From Bacillus sp. PAMC26568 (GTDB taxonomy: Bacteria; Bacillota; Bacilli; Bacillales; Bacillaceae), in NCBI RefSeq assembly GCF_014235785.1, contig NZ_CP060137.1:3038001-3102000 (forward strand): a stretch of 64,000 nucleotides of DNA. Direction: 5' to 3'. A program made the translations under genes and the position numbers. Below the pieces are notes generated by a model, which saw only the letters and a list, made by a program, of their open reading frames with translations, made no database searches and was not told where the DNA came from. Shown here one piece after another: positions 17,497 to 26,726 of the stretch (position 1 is its first letter; every line of letters begins with the position of its first letter).

Positions 17497-18321
17497 GTGT
17501 TTGGTATAGAAACGATCATCATTTTGATTGCAGTTTGTTTATTGATGGCTTTATATTTGCTAAGAAGGATGAATTCTAAACAAGGTAACATACGTGCCAT
17601 GCTGACGGTCGCTCACAGAGGCGCATCAGGCTATGCACCGGAAAATACGATTGCCTCATTTGATAAAGCAATAGAACTGAAGGCTGATTTTATTGAAATT
17701 GACCTGCAATTGAGCAAAGATGGCCAATTAGTGGTTATTCATGATGAATCAGTTGAAAGAACGACAAATGGAAAAGGCAACATACGAGACCTTACCTATC
17801 AGGAGCTCAGAAATCTGGATGCAGGCAGCTGGTTTCACGAATCCTTTTCAGGCGAAAAGATTCCGGCTTTTGATGAAGTGCTTGATCGTTATATCGAAAA
17901 ATGCGGATTGCTCATAGAGCTGAAAAGCCCAGCGCTATATCCCGGCATCGAGCAGAAAGTGGCAGATGTTTTAGCAAGCAGAGGGCTTATTGCCAATCAG
18001 CAATCGAACGTGATCGTCCAATCATTCGATACGAATTCTATGAAACTTTTTCGCCAGATCTCACCTGCCATGCCAATAGGTGTCCTAGTAAAATTTACGC
18101 CAAGAGGAATATCAAATGCGCAGCTAAAAGATTTTAAATCCTATGCAGACTATGTAAATCCCAATAAAAGACTGGTTACCAAAAAACTGATATCTCGAAT
18201 ACACGAACAAAACATGAAAATTATCCCCTATACGATCCGCGACCGAAAAACTGCGCAAGCCTTTATGCGATTAGAATTAGATGGGATAACAACGGATTAT
18301 CCGGACTATATAAAAAGCTAG
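17497..18321 (+). CDS. Membrane-anchored glycerophosphodiester phosphodiesterase
   Basis: A 274-residue protein with an N-terminal transmembrane segment (~3-22) and a GDPD TIM-barrel. The catalytic pattern is AHRGASGYAPENT near residue 37, EIDLQLSKDG, then IHDESVERTTNG. It hydrolyses glycerophosphodiesters to glycerol-3-phosphate and an alcohol. Being anchored outside or at the membrane, it may act on deacylated phospholipids or teichoic-acid fragments. The start is uncertain: GTG at 17497 retains the membrane segment but its G-rich ribosome-binding site is very close. Confidence 0.9.
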   Translation: MFGIETIIILIAVCLLMALYLLRRMNSKQGNIRAMLTVAHRGASGYAPENTIASFDKAIELKADFIEIDLQLSKDGQLVVIHDESVERTTNGKGNIRDLTYQELRNLDAGSWFHESFSGEKIPAFDEVLDRYIEKCGLLIELKSPALYPGIEQKVADVLASRGLIANQQSNVIVQSFDTNSMKLFRQISPAMPIGVLVKFTPRGISNAQLKDFKSYADYVNPNKRLVTKKLISRIHEQNMKIIPYTIRDRKTAQAFMRLELDGITTDYPDYIKS

Positions 18322-18345
18322 AATCACAGTGATTCTAGCTTTTTT
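18313..18345 (+). terminator. Terminator of the GDPD gene
   Basis: A perfect stem AGCTAGAATCAC / GTGATTCTAGCT with a one-base centre is followed by TTTTTT, overlapping the stop codon. Confidence 0.92.
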
Positions 18346-18521
18346 ACCATTCTATTATTATTTAACCGATACTTCGACTTGTTAAGAATGCCAAATTATG
18401 AATGGGTTTCCATTTAATTTTCTTAACATTTCCATTTTTCAATAACAAATAGGTTTGTGATTTCTTCATGTATAATGGATTTTTGATACATATTCCATTC
18501 TGAGAAGGAGTCGTCCAAATT

Positions 18522-19151
18522 ATGCATTTCGTAATTCGTTGGGTCAGCATTTTAATTGGCTGCATTGCAGTGGCCTTAGGCGTTCATTTGCTATCATCCT
18601 CAGAACTTGTGATTGGCGGAACAGCCGGCCTTGGCATTGTATCACAGCATCTGACAAACTATTCATTTGGAACATTGTTCTTTATTATTAATCTGCCTTT
18701 TTATGCACTTGCTGTTGCACAGCTCGGCATTCCCTTTGCACTTCGGACGTTTATCAGCGTAAGCATCTTGTCCATCACCTCAGAATTTCTGCAGCAAGTT
18801 TTTATTGTCCATTTCCCTCATCCGATTATTGCTGCCATACTTGGCGGAATTTCCATTGGAATCGGGTTAATTTTTCTCTTTAGAAACGGATCTTCACTGG
18901 GAGGCATGAATATTCTCTGTTTATTCTTAGAGAAAAAATTTGGATTCAATCCCGGCATAACCATGCTCATCACAGATTTAATGATCGTCGGTTCCGCTCT
19001 TCTTGTGTTCGGAATGATGCAAGTTGTCTATTCAGCAGTGGCGATCTTTGTCATGACCGCCATTCTTGGCAGATATCATAAAAAAGCTCCGCTCGAGCGG
19101 GAAAGTCAGGCAGCAGATTCAGAGGAAGACCAAATTTCTGCTACGGCTTAA
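18522..19151 (+). CDS. YitT-family membrane protein lacking the C-terminal domain
   Basis: A 209-residue protein with five or six hydrophobic segments matching the DUF161/YitT membrane domain (GGTAGLGIVSQHLT; GNGSSLGGMN-like motif RNGSSLGGMNIL). YitT proteins are often ~280 residues with a DUF2179 domain at the C-terminus. Here the tail is a short acidic, probably unstructured stretch instead. AAGGAG lies 11 bases before the ATG. Function unknown for the family. Confidence 0.83.
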   Translation: MHFVIRWVSILIGCIAVALGVHLLSSSELVIGGTAGLGIVSQHLTNYSFGTLFFIINLPFYALAVAQLGIPFALRTFISVSILSITSEFLQQVFIVHFPHPIIAAILGGISIGIGLIFLFRNGSSLGGMNILCLFLEKKFGFNPGITMLITDLMIVGSALLVFGMMQVVYSAVAIFVMTAILGRYHKKAPLERESQAADSEEDQISATA

Positions 19152-19163
19152 AACTGCACCATT

Positions 19164-19199
19164 AAGAGGATTAAACAGGATATGTTTAGTCCTTTTTTC
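19164..19199. terminator. Terminator between the convergent yitT-like and alkC genes
   Basis: AGGATTAAACA pairs with TGTTTAGTCCT and is followed by T6 on the plus strand. It lies 13 bases after the YitT stop. Confidence 0.8.
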
Positions 19200-19239
19200 A
19201 TTAAAAGCCACTTCTATAGACATTTTGGATTTAATTGAC

Positions 19240-20316
19240 TCATTCAATCTTAAAATCGATCGAAGCTTTTACTGCTCCATTCACAATAATTGATAGTGTA
19301 TGTGTTCCTTTATAATGTTTCCTTGTTGTTAAATCTTGAAATGAATGCCTGCGAGTTATTAAGGTTTTATCCCCTTTTTTCATGTCAATCCCTTTTAGCA
19401 TAAACACTTTTCTGTTTCGCTGACCTCTGGCTTTCACATAGTCAATTCCATATTCCACTCGAACTTTAAGTGATTTTTCTGATGCCATCATAAATGAAAA
19501 CTGAATACTGTCTCCAATAAAAATAGGATCTCGCTCAATGTTCAGCTGCTCTATTTTTATAGCGGTGTCATCAATGTATCCGAACAATAAGAGCGCTTGT
19601 TTATTTCCTTTTTTCAATAACGATCGACAAGCATGCCTGATTATCCAATCTGTATTTTTGTTTTTTCCATACCATTCTTTTGCAATGTTTAAAACGATGT
19701 CCGGATTTATGTAGGAGATATCATTTAAATGATTCGCTACACTTTTGCGTACATACAAAGAACCATCCTCTTTTAGATTGGCAATAATTGGCAAGGTTTG
19801 TTCTGGATTTTGTTTCAATAAAGGCACTGCTAAACCCCAAGGAAGTCTTGGTCTGCTGCCTTCACTTGCTAATCTTCTGACATGTTCATCTGGATCAATG
19901 GACCATTTGAGCATTTGATCTAGCATCTTTTTCCCATCTTTCAATAGAAAAGGCCGGACTGCAAATTCGGATGTAGAAAACGTTGTGAAATACTTCAGGG
20001 CACACATTGATTCGTCCCACTTTTCTAATCCATACTGCTCGACATAATCTGGAAATATGATACCTCCGAGTCCGGTGAATTGTGGTGCAGCCCCTGCTAA
20101 AATTTTAAGAGCTTCCCCGTATTCTTGAGGCAATTGTTCATGTAAGCAAACAGTCATTTTTCTCATCCGCTGTTTTAAGGCTAAACTCTTCCAGTCATCT
20201 TGAAAAATTCGCGTTCGAAATTCATCTTTATCAAATAAATCATATTCTCTTTTAATTGCTGAGCTTAATTTCTCAATAAAAGTTTCATTAAATATTTGCC
20301 TTAGTTCTTCTGCCAT
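19240..20316 (-). CDS. alkC: DNA-alkylation repair glycosylase AlkC with C-terminal Ig-like domain
   Basis: A 358-residue protein. Residues ~1-245 are an AlkC-type HEAT-like repeat domain (LALKQRMRKMTVCLHEQLP; RRLASEGSRPRLPWG; KSVANHLNDIS). AlkC removes alkylated bases such as 3-methyladenine. Residues ~255-358 form a beta-rich segment ending KGTHTLSIIVNGAVKASIDF, consistent with the Ig-like domain of some AlkC proteins. The gene stands alone, and its upstream region contains a LexA-like box between possible promoter elements. Confidence 0.85.
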   Translation of the reverse strand: MAEELRQIFNETFIEKLSSAIKREYDLFDKDEFRTRIFQDDWKSLALKQRMRKMTVCLHEQLPQEYGEALKILAGAAPQFTGLGGIIFPDYVEQYGLEKWDESMCALKYFTTFSTSEFAVRPFLLKDGKKMLDQMLKWSIDPDEHVRRLASEGSRPRLPWGLAVPLLKQNPEQTLPIIANLKEDGSLYVRKSVANHLNDISYINPDIVLNIAKEWYGKNKNTDWIIRHACRSLLKKGNKQALLLFGYIDDTAIKIEQLNIERDPIFIGDSIQFSFMMASEKSLKVRVEYGIDYVKARGQRNRKVFMLKGIDMKKGDKTLITRRHSFQDLTTRKHYKGTHTLSIIVNGAVKASIDFKIE

Positions 20317-20426
20317 TGTTACACCCTCAATTCCGGAAAATCTTGTGTACTAGTAAGTAATTCTTCTTCTGATAGTTATCAGTAAACTCAGATGCTGTTT
20401 TTTCTCTTATATAGCCTAATAGTATA

Positions 20427-20440
20427 CGAACAAACATTCG
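20427..20440 (-). promoter_or_regulatory. Candidate LexA (SOS) box upstream of alkC
   Basis: CGAACAAACATTCG matches the Bacillus LexA consensus CGAACRNRYGTTYG with one mismatch. On the minus strand it is followed directly by TATACT (-10), with ATTGCA or TTGCAA about 15-16 bases further upstream. A repressor bound here would cover the promoter. The alkC start is ~110 bases downstream. The rest of the 20317-20615 gap holds an imperfect palindrome (CTGATAGTTATCAG at 20369) and no gene. Confidence 0.6.
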
Positions 20441-20567
20441 ATTGCAATCATGTTGTTGCTCTTAGATTAATTGGCGTTTGCGCTCATTTTAAAGCTATAC
20501 AATGGAAGATGCTTATATTATTGCTCAAAAGGGTATAAACATATAAACCTGACTCACTTAATATCTA

Positions 20568-20604
20568 CCGCTAAGGTTTCTTTCCATGAAAGAAACCTTG
20601 GCGG
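20568..20604 (+). promoter_or_regulatory. Long hairpin abutting the ribosome-binding site of the small HTH gene
   Basis: A 17-base arm (CCGCTAAGGTTTCTTTC) pairs with GAAAGAAACCTTGGCGG with one mismatch around a CAT loop. The 3' arm runs into the GGGAGGTG ribosome-binding site (20603-20610). There is no T run, so it is not an ordinary terminator. It could hide the ribosome-binding site or protect the mRNA. Confidence 0.7.
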
Positions 20605-20615
20605 GAGGTGATTAT

Positions 20616-20807
20616 ATGAGAAAGGTCTTTGGAATAAATAGTTTGATTGAGTACCTTCATTCAGTAAATTATCCAATTACTGAAGAAAAAATCAATGATT
20701 TAATACAAAGTAAAGGCATACCTCATCTCAGACCTATCAACAATATGATTGCGTTTAATTTAGATCATATTGACTGGTGGATTCAAGAACAGCGAAAAAA
20801 TACTTAG
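20616..20807 (+). CDS. Small excisionase-like helix-turn-helix protein
   Basis: A 63-residue protein. Its pattern (ITEEKINDLIQSKGIPHLRPINNMIAFNLDHIDWWIQEQR) resembles the compact HTH_17/MerR-like fold of excisionases and small phage regulators. GGGAGGTG upstream decides the ATG at 20616. An in-frame ATG at 20586 lies in the hairpin loop and lacks its own ribosome-binding site. No integrase or phage gene is nearby. It could be a mobile-element leftover or a chromosomal regulator. Its target is unknown. Confidence 0.6.
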   Translation: MRKVFGINSLIEYLHSVNYPITEEKINDLIQSKGIPHLRPINNMIAFNLDHIDWWIQEQRKNT

Positions 20808-20812
20808 CTATT

Positions 20813-20840
20813 AAGGCCCTGCGATTATGCGGGGCTTTAA
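20813..20840 (+). terminator. Terminator of the small HTH gene
   Basis: AAGGCCCTGC / GCGGGGCTT stem just after the stop codon, with only a short T-rich tail. Confidence 0.65.
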
Positions 20841-20864
20841 TCATTTATGCCTTATTATTTCATT

Positions 20865-20905
20865 AAAAAAGAAGAGTCCAGATCATAAGCGATCTGGACT
20901 CATTT
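20865..20905 (-). terminator. Terminator of the mur salvage operon
   Basis: A perfect 11-bp stem (GAGTCCAGATC / GATCTGGACTC) is followed on the minus strand by TTCTTTTTT. It lies 17 bases after the namZ stop. Confidence 0.9.
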
Positions 20906-20922
20906 TCTTGGACTCTAACATT

Positions 20923-22164
20923 TTATTTATAAATCAAATACTCTTTCCGAACCTTCTTAAATTCATCCTGTTCATCCTGATACTCGTTCATAATATCAGC
21001 AACAGTTGCTCCTTCTAAAATCATTGTTCTGACCCAGTCGTTCCCAATCAATAAACTGAAGTTGTTCGCAGCTAAAAACTGGAAGTCATCCGGATACATG
21101 TCATGGATCGTTTTAATAATGTGTAAGCCAGTTGGAACAGCTTCAAATTCTTCGCGGTCTGTCACATAAATCTCGACTCCATGACTTAGTTTTCCAGCAT
21201 GCTTCGAGAAGGTTGGCGTAAAGGAAGCTGCTCTGAATTTTACACCCGGCAGGCTGAGTGAGTTCAGTTTTTCAGCAAGGTCTGTACTGTTGATGTACGG
21301 TGCTCCAATCAGTTCAAACGGTTTAGTTGTTCCTCTTCCTTCTGAGACATTCGTCCCTTCGATTAAACCAGTTGCCGGATAGACAAATGTTGTTGAAACC
21401 GTTGGCATGTTTGGTGATGCAAGCACAAATGGCAAGCCTGTTTCATCAAAATTCATTGAGCGTTTCCAGCCATTCATTTTTACAACCGTCAGATCTGCTC
21501 CGATTTCAAACTCTTTATTGAAGAATGAAGCAAGCTCACCTACTGTCATGCCGTGCTTTAACGGAATTGGATACAAACCTACAAAGGATGAAAATTCAGG
21601 TTCAAGAACGGGTCCATCTACTGAAAGTCCACCCTGCGGATTTGGACGGTCAAGCACGATAAACGGAATATTATTTTCTTTTGCTGCTTCCATTGCATAT
21701 GCCATTGTATAAATGTACGTGTAATATCGGGTTCCGACGTCTTGGATATCGAATACAAGGACGTCTACATTTGCAAGCATTTCAGGTGTTGGTTTTTTCG
21801 TTTTTCCATATAAGCTGTAAACAGGCAATCCTGTTTTTTCATCGATATAAAATTCGACGCTGGAGCCAGCTTGTGCGTCGCCGCGAACGCCATGTTCAGG
21901 ACCGTATAATGCCGTTAATTCGATTTCCGGGTCATCATTCAGCAGGTCAACAATGCTGTTTAAACCTGAGTCAATGCCGGTTGGATTCGTAATTAACCCT
22001 ACCTTCTTTCCTTTTAAAAGCTCTTTTTGATCTTTTAAAAGAACCTCAACTCCGGGTGTCACCTTATTCTTTTTCTTTTCTTTATGCGCAGCGACATCTT
22101 TTTCTGCAGGAATTGCGCTGAATGCTACCATCAGAATCGTAATTAGCAATAGAATTCGTTTCAA
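20923..22164 (-). CDS. namZ: Exo-beta-N-acetylmuramidase NamZ (DUF1343)
   Basis: A 413-residue protein with an N-terminal signal sequence (~1-20) and the DUF1343 fold (KGKKVGLITNPTGID; YGPEHGVRGD; DIQDVGTRYYTYIYTM; LDRPNPQGG; SEGRGTTKPFE). In B. subtilis this protein (YbbC) cleaves terminal MurNAc from the non-reducing end of glycan chains. It is the last gene of the mur operon, 22 bases after nagZ. It should act outside the cell together with NagZ and AmiE to release MurNAc and GlcNAc for uptake. Confidence 0.92.
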   Translation of the reverse strand: MKRILLLITILMVAFSAIPAEKDVAAHKEKKKNKVTPGVEVLLKDQKELLKGKKVGLITNPTGIDSGLNSIVDLLNDDPEIELTALYGPEHGVRGDAQAGSSVEFYIDEKTGLPVYSLYGKTKKPTPEMLANVDVLVFDIQDVGTRYYTYIYTMAYAMEAAKENNIPFIVLDRPNPQGGLSVDGPVLEPEFSSFVGLYPIPLKHGMTVGELASFFNKEFEIGADLTVVKMNGWKRSMNFDETGLPFVLASPNMPTVSTTFVYPATGLIEGTNVSEGRGTTKPFELIGAPYINSTDLAEKLNSLSLPGVKFRAASFTPTFSKHAGKLSHGVEIYVTDREEFEAVPTGLHIIKTIHDMYPDDFQFLAANNFSLLIGNDWVRTMILEGATVADIMNEYQDEQDEFKKVRKEYLIYK

Positions 22165-22186
22165 GATAACTCCTCCCCTTATTTTG

Positions 22187-24109
22187 TTATTTAAGCTGCT
22201 TGCCAGAACGGATATCTAACCCATGGCCAAACTTATAAAGAATTTGATCTGGATTTATAACAGATGGAATATCCACCGGCAATTTCCCATTTGGTTTTGA
22301 TTCTCCAAAGATGGTTCTAATTCCAGCCGGGATATTTGGCTGTCTATACGCTCCATTCGAATAACCTTTAAATCCGTATACCGCAAGCACAGCATCTGCT
22401 TCTTCAAAATTCGCCGCATCATAAGGGTTGCGCAAGCTCATCAGGACAAACTCTTTATCCTTATTATGAGCATCTTTCATCACGGCTCTTGGAAAGGCAG
22501 TTGCCCATTTGCTTGAATCTTGAACACTATCATCGATGACGCCATCATTTACAGCTGGATCATTTTTTACGACGTAAGATCCCGTGATGACATAATCGGC
22601 TTCGTCAATCATGGCAGCCACTTCTTCGTTAAATGATTTTCCTGAAAAAGCATACCCTGTTACAGAGATTTTTTTATTCTTGCCACTTAATTCATGAATG
22701 CTTCTTGTCATGGCTTCTACTTGATCCGCAAAAGGAGCCAGCACAAGTACTTTGTCATTTTTCTTCGGTTTAAAAGGCAATGTATTGTTCTCATTTTTCA
22801 AAAGAGTCACGGCATCTTCGGCCATTTTCTTTTCTTTTTTCAGATGATCTTTATTTCCGACAACGTTTAAAGCATTTTCAACTTTTTCTTCAATTGGCGT
22901 GTTGTCAGGAGTCAAGATTCCGCGTTTCACTTTGAGTTCAAGAATTCTTTCAACTGAAGCATTTACTTGTTCGATTGGAAGATCACCTGTTTCGATTGCT
23001 TCCTTAACAGCATTAAATACGGAACTTAAATTCCCTTCCATTTGCAGAGAGTTGACTTGTGCAGGCATTAAAGCGATATCAACGCCCGATTTTAAAGCTA
23101 AGACAACAGCTTCTTCTTGTCCAAAATTGTCAGCGATCGCTTTCATGTTGAGCGCATCTGTTACAATTACACCGTCAAATCCCATTTCTTCGCGAAGCAG
23201 ACCCGTTAATACTTTTTTAGAAAGTGTAGCTGGAACCATAATTTCCTGTCCATCTTTTTTGCTGATATAAGTTGTATCATCAAATGCTGGAAACTGAACG
23301 TGGGCAGTCATCATCATATCAACACCAGCATCAATTGCCTTTTGAAAAGGAACAAGCTCAACCGAACGCAATCTTTCCTTGTCATGTGACACTAGAGGGA
23401 GACCGTAATGACTATCAACAGCAGTATCGCCATGTCCCGGGAAATGCTTTGTTGTTGCAGCCATATTTTGGCTTTGCAACCCTTTAATCGTTTGAATGCC
23501 AAGCTTTGAGACAAGCTCAGGGTTTGAACTGAATGAACGGACACCAATAACAGGATTCCCTGGGTTGTTATTCACATCTACAGCTGGGCCAAAGTTTACA
23601 TTGATGCCTAGAGAAGATAGTTCTTTTCCAATAATTTCTCCTGTTTGATAGGCATATTTTTCATTTCTTGCTGCACCAAGTGCCATATTGCCGGGTAGGT
23701 TTGTTCCTGTTTGCAGGCGTGTGACAATTCCGCCTTCCTGATCAATCGTTATAAAAAGCGGAAGATCCGGGCTCGCCTTCTGCAGGCCGTCCGTCAAACG
23801 GGCTGTTTGCTCCGTTCCAACGACATTTTCAGCAAAGAGAATGACGCCTCCCAAATGATATTTTTCAATGATGCTTCCGACTTCTTCATTCATGACCGTA
23901 AAACCGGTTGCTTTGCTTTCCCCCTGTTTTTGCCAGTTTCGAAAATCCGGCATAAGCATTTGACCCACTTTTTCTTCCACCGTCATGTTTTCTACAATCG
24001 CTTTCACATCAGTTGTTTCAGCTGAAGCTTTAGCAGGTTTCATGCCTGCAAAAGCGGAAACGGCCAGTACAGCAGCTAAGCCGGCAGATACCCATTTCTT
24101 TTTATTCAT
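22187..24109 (-). CDS. nagZ: Secreted exo-beta-N-acetylglucosaminidase NagZ (GH3)
   Basis: A 640-residue two-domain GH3 enzyme with a Sec signal peptide ending near AKASA (~30). The TIM-barrel domain holds [18 protein letters not shown] (general acid/base His loop) and [13 protein letters not shown] (nucleophile Asp). The C-terminal alpha/beta domain is as in B. subtilis NagZ, which has nearly the same length. It removes GlcNAc from MurNAc-containing fragments outside the cell. No lipobox Cys is visible, unlike some homologues. A terminal-inverted-repeat element fills much of the 208-base gap to amiE. Confidence 0.93.
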   Translation of the reverse strand: MNKKKWVSAGLAAVLAVSAFAGMKPAKASAETTDVKAIVENMTVEEKVGQMLMPDFRNWQKQGESKATGFTVMNEEVGSIIEKYHLGGVILFAENVVGTEQTARLTDGLQKASPDLPLFITIDQEGGIVTRLQTGTNLPGNMALGAARNEKYAYQTGEIIGKELSSLGINVNFGPAVDVNNNPGNPVIGVRSFSSNPELVSKLGIQTIKGLQSQNMAATTKHFPGHGDTAVDSHYGLPLVSHDKERLRSVELVPFQKAIDAGVDMMMTAHVQFPAFDDTTYISKKDGQEIMVPATLSKKVLTGLLREEMGFDGVIVTDALNMKAIADNFGQEEAVVLALKSGVDIALMPAQVNSLQMEGNLSSVFNAVKEAIETGDLPIEQVNASVERILELKVKRGILTPDNTPIEEKVENALNVVGNKDHLKKEKKMAEDAVTLLKNENNTLPFKPKKNDKVLVLAPFADQVEAMTRSIHELSGKNKKISVTGYAFSGKSFNEEVAAMIDEADYVITGSYVVKNDPAVNDGVIDDSVQDSSKWATAFPRAVMKDAHNKDKEFVLMSLRNPYDAANFEEADAVLAVYGFKGYSNGAYRQPNIPAGIRTIFGESKPNGKLPVDIPSVINPDQILYKFGHGLDIRSGKQLK

Positions 24110-24133
24110 TTTCCCATCCCCCTTTAATTAATT

Positions 24134-24315
24134 GACTGTGTTCGTATTGATTGGTGCTTTGCGTATAGTAATTGCACACTCACAAAAGTCTCGGTCGGGC
24201 TCTTTTCCTCAAATTTCACAGATACAGACTATTTTGGACCCCGTAAAAACTGTAAAAAATCCAAAACCCGATTTTTTACTGACTAGCTATAGCAACAATG
24301 TTTACGAAAAGAGCC
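24134..24315. mobile_element. MITE-like terminal-inverted-repeat element, copy 1
   Basis: The left end GACTGTGTTCGTATTGATTG and the inverted right end (GGCTCTTTTCGTAAACATTG when reversed) are imperfect inverted repeats of ~24 bases. The ~182-bp body is highly similar along its whole length to copy 2 at 43282-43462, including TGTAAAAAATCCAAAACCC and TTTTTTACTGACTAGCT. There is no ORF. It lies inside the mur operon, between amiE and nagZ, abutting the amiE stop. Confidence 0.8.
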
Positions 24316-24317
24316 GA

Positions 24318-25685
24318 TTAATTTGATTCTAATGCTTCATACACAGCGCTCACTACACTGCCATAGCTTCCTGTTTTGAAAAGGTCGCCGAAAAACTGAT
24401 TTGAATTGGCAGCAGGATTGACGAGCGGCGAATGCTTTTTATTTGTAAGCAGAACAATGCCAAGGTCAATTTCAGGATCAATAATCGTAACGGTTCCAGT
24501 CCATCCAGTATGACCATATGCACTGTCGCTTGCATATGGACTGAACATCCATTCCATGCTGGCATCTCCATTTCGTCTCCAGCCAAGGCCGTAAGTCGGA
24601 TTCATATCAGATGGTGCAACGAACTCATTGATTGTTTCCTGATCAAACAAAGAATGTTTTCCGTATCCTCCGCCATTCAGCATCACTTGAAGAAGGACAG
24701 CGAGATCACTTGTTGTTGAGAAAAGACCGGCATGACCTGAAACGCCTCCCATTGAATAGTAGGCTTTTTCATCGTGCACTTCCCCTTGAAGCGTGTACGT
24801 TCGAATGTTTGGAAAATCAATTACGCCATCACGTGTATTGCCAAGTAACTCAGTGGCGGCAGCATCCTTCGGCTTAAACCCTTTTTGAAGCGGATTGAAC
24901 TTCGTATTTTTCAAATTTAGCGGCTTGTACAATTCATTTTCAACATATGTGTCCAGCTTCTGTCCTGTGATTTTTTCAACAATGGCGCCGAGCAGCATAT
25001 AGTCGACATCACTGTAGACATTTTGAGTTCCAGGTTCATAAGTGAGCGGAGTTTTATTAATGAATGCAATCGTTTTCTCGCGCTCCTGTGAATAAAGCTC
25101 CTTTGACACCTTAGGATTATGGTATTGCGGATCCGGTTTAAACCCGGCAGTGTGATGAAGAACATCGATTATCCGCATTGTATCTTTTCCTTTGATGACA
25201 TCTGCTTCTGTATCTTTGAATTCAGGAATGTACTGCTGAACTTTCGCATGTATATCAAGCTTGCCTTCACTGGCTAATTTCTGTAAGGCAAAATTTGCTG
25301 CATACATCTTCGTGTTAGAAGCAAGGTCAAACAAGGTGTCATTTTCCATCTTCAGAAACTTCTTAAGCGGTGTATGCCCAACAAATTTCTGTTTATAGCC
25401 ATAGCTCTCATTTTTAACGATTTTCCCATCTTTTATGACAATCAGGGCAGCTCCAGGGAATCCGGCAGCTACTTCTTTTTCAATCAGCTGATCTACCTTT
25501 TCAAGCTTTTCAGATGAAAAACCGACTTCTTCAGGCTTTTTTGCTTTTGTTAACATCGGATACTGGGTCACTGCTGGTTTATGATCAGCAGGATTTGCAT
25601 TCGTTTGAGCAAAAGATGCGGAAGGTGCAAGTAATGAGAATGCCAGAACGGAACTTAATGCACAGCTTGTCCATTTTTTCATCAT
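24318..25685 (-). CDS. amiE: N-acetylmuramyl-L-alanine amidase AmiE-like (beta-lactamase-fold serine hydrolase)
   Basis: A 455-residue exported protein with a signal peptide (~1-26). Its beta-lactamase/PBP4*-type domain has SxxK in LASNTKMYAA (~residue 122), YSD in the second motif and HTGWTG for the third. In the B. subtilis mur operon the equivalent protein strips the stem peptide from MurNAc before NagZ and NamZ act. It follows mupG by 30 bases. Operon position supports AmiE over a generic esterase. Confidence 0.85.
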   Translation of the reverse strand: MMKKWTSCALSSVLAFSLLAPSASFAQTNANPADHKPAVTQYPMLTKAKKPEEVGFSSEKLEKVDQLIEKEVAAGFPGAALIVIKDGKIVKNESYGYKQKFVGHTPLKKFLKMENDTLFDLASNTKMYAANFALQKLASEGKLDIHAKVQQYIPEFKDTEADVIKGKDTMRIIDVLHHTAGFKPDPQYHNPKVSKELYSQEREKTIAFINKTPLTYEPGTQNVYSDVDYMLLGAIVEKITGQKLDTYVENELYKPLNLKNTKFNPLQKGFKPKDAAATELLGNTRDGVIDFPNIRTYTLQGEVHDEKAYYSMGGVSGHAGLFSTTSDLAVLLQVMLNGGGYGKHSLFDQETINEFVAPSDMNPTYGLGWRRNGDASMEWMFSPYASDSAYGHTGWTGTVTIIDPEIDLGIVLLTNKKHSPLVNPAANSNQFFGDLFKTGSYGSVVSAVYEALESN

Positions 25686-25715
25686 GATTCCCCTTTAAAA
25701 TCGTATTTTGGTAAA

Positions 25716-26726
25716 CTATGAAACGATCAGCTTGATCTTTTGCCCAGGGTGCGCCAGATCAAGAAGCGGAAGATCTTTTTCTGCAACCTGACCTATGACA
25801 TTAACCCTGCTGTCTGCATCCAGATCCCGTCTGCAAATTTGTATTTCACCGCGATAACGTCCGTAGCCATCATTGTCCATCGTAATCATTCCTTTTTTTC
25901 GTGCAATGGTGTTATCCGCTTCAATCCCAGAAGAAGTCCTTGTATCAACAAGTCGATGGACATCCCTTGATAAATCTGGGCGCAATTGATAAATGCCGCT
26001 TAAAAGCTTAGTAGATTCAGCATTAATTACAAGAATATTCTGATTTTCATAAGCAGAAAGCTTCTCCAGCAATTCATTGTCTGTACCTGGATCCCCTATG
26101 AATACCTCCTTCACATGCTGCAGCATCTCAATTCCTGCTGTATAAGAATCTATGTATCTATGCTTTTCAAGCGTCGGAAGTCCGTCATAAAGCGGACCGC
26201 GCTTTGTTCCCATTCCCGGAATAAAGGCAGCAATCGGGATACCGTATTTCTTAAACAGCTGATTTTGCTTATGAAAGAATTCTTCGTCTAAACCTGTTTC
26301 GCGCCGAGGATAAAAGTTGTGCCAGGCAATGATCCTTTCAGGAGAGAAGCCGTTTCCAAGAATCGTTTGCAGCTCTTTTTCAGTAAGCGTGCTTGCGTTT
26401 AGTGATAAAGAAAAGGTGCCAGCTAATGCATGAATAGTTTCATAGTCAAATCCATCATCAAGCCGGATTCCTTTTATCCCAAATGATGATAAATCTTCAA
26501 ATCTGTTTATTCCAAGATGGTTCAATGTATTTAATGACACATCTGCATGAATTTCAATATCATGGCGATTTGCCAGTTTTAATAGCCCAGACATCCTTTG
26601 GACGAGATCGCCTTTTTCTTCAGGGATGTGAAGCGAGGTAAAAGCTCGCTTCACTCCTAAATTGGCTGCATGAAGAATTTGTTTTTCAGCATCCTGATCC
26701 TGCAAATAAAATGAAATGCCGATCAT
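25716..26726 (-). CDS. mupG: 6-phospho-N-acetylmuramidase MupG (DUF871)
   Basis: A 336-residue cytoplasmic protein of the DUF871/MupG family. It has an N-terminal TIM-barrel-like domain (GVKRAFTSLHIPEE; GIKGIRLDDGFDYE; WHNFYPRRETGLD) and a C-terminal cyclophilin-like domain. In Staphylococcus aureus, MupG cleaves imported MurNAc-6-P-GlcNAc inside the cell. Its ATG overlaps the murP stop by 4 bases, so the two are translationally coupled. The B. subtilis operon lacks this gene. Here it sits beside the extracellular NagZ/NamZ/AmiE enzymes, so both salvage routes appear in one operon. Confidence 0.88.
   Translation of the reverse strand: MIGISFYLQDQDAEKQILHAANLGVKRAFTSLHIPEEKGDLVQRMSGLLKLANRHDIEIHADVSLNTLNHLGINRFEDLSSFGIKGIRLDDGFDYETIHALAGTFSLSLNASTLTEKELQTILGNGFSPERIIAWHNFYPRRETGLDEEFFHKQNQLFKKYGIPIAAFIPGMGTKRGPLYDGLPTLEKHRYIDSYTAGIEMLQHVKEVFIGDPGTDNELLEKLSAYENQNILVINAESTKLLSGIYQLRPDLSRDVHRLVDTRTSSGIEADNTIARKKGMITMDNDGYGRYRGEIQICRRDLDADSRVNVIGQVAEKDLPLLDLAHPGQKIKLIVS

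Noticed and set aside
20586..20615. Earlier start for the small HTH gene
   Set aside because: The ATG lies in the hairpin loop without a ribosome-binding site; ATG at 20616 has a strong one.
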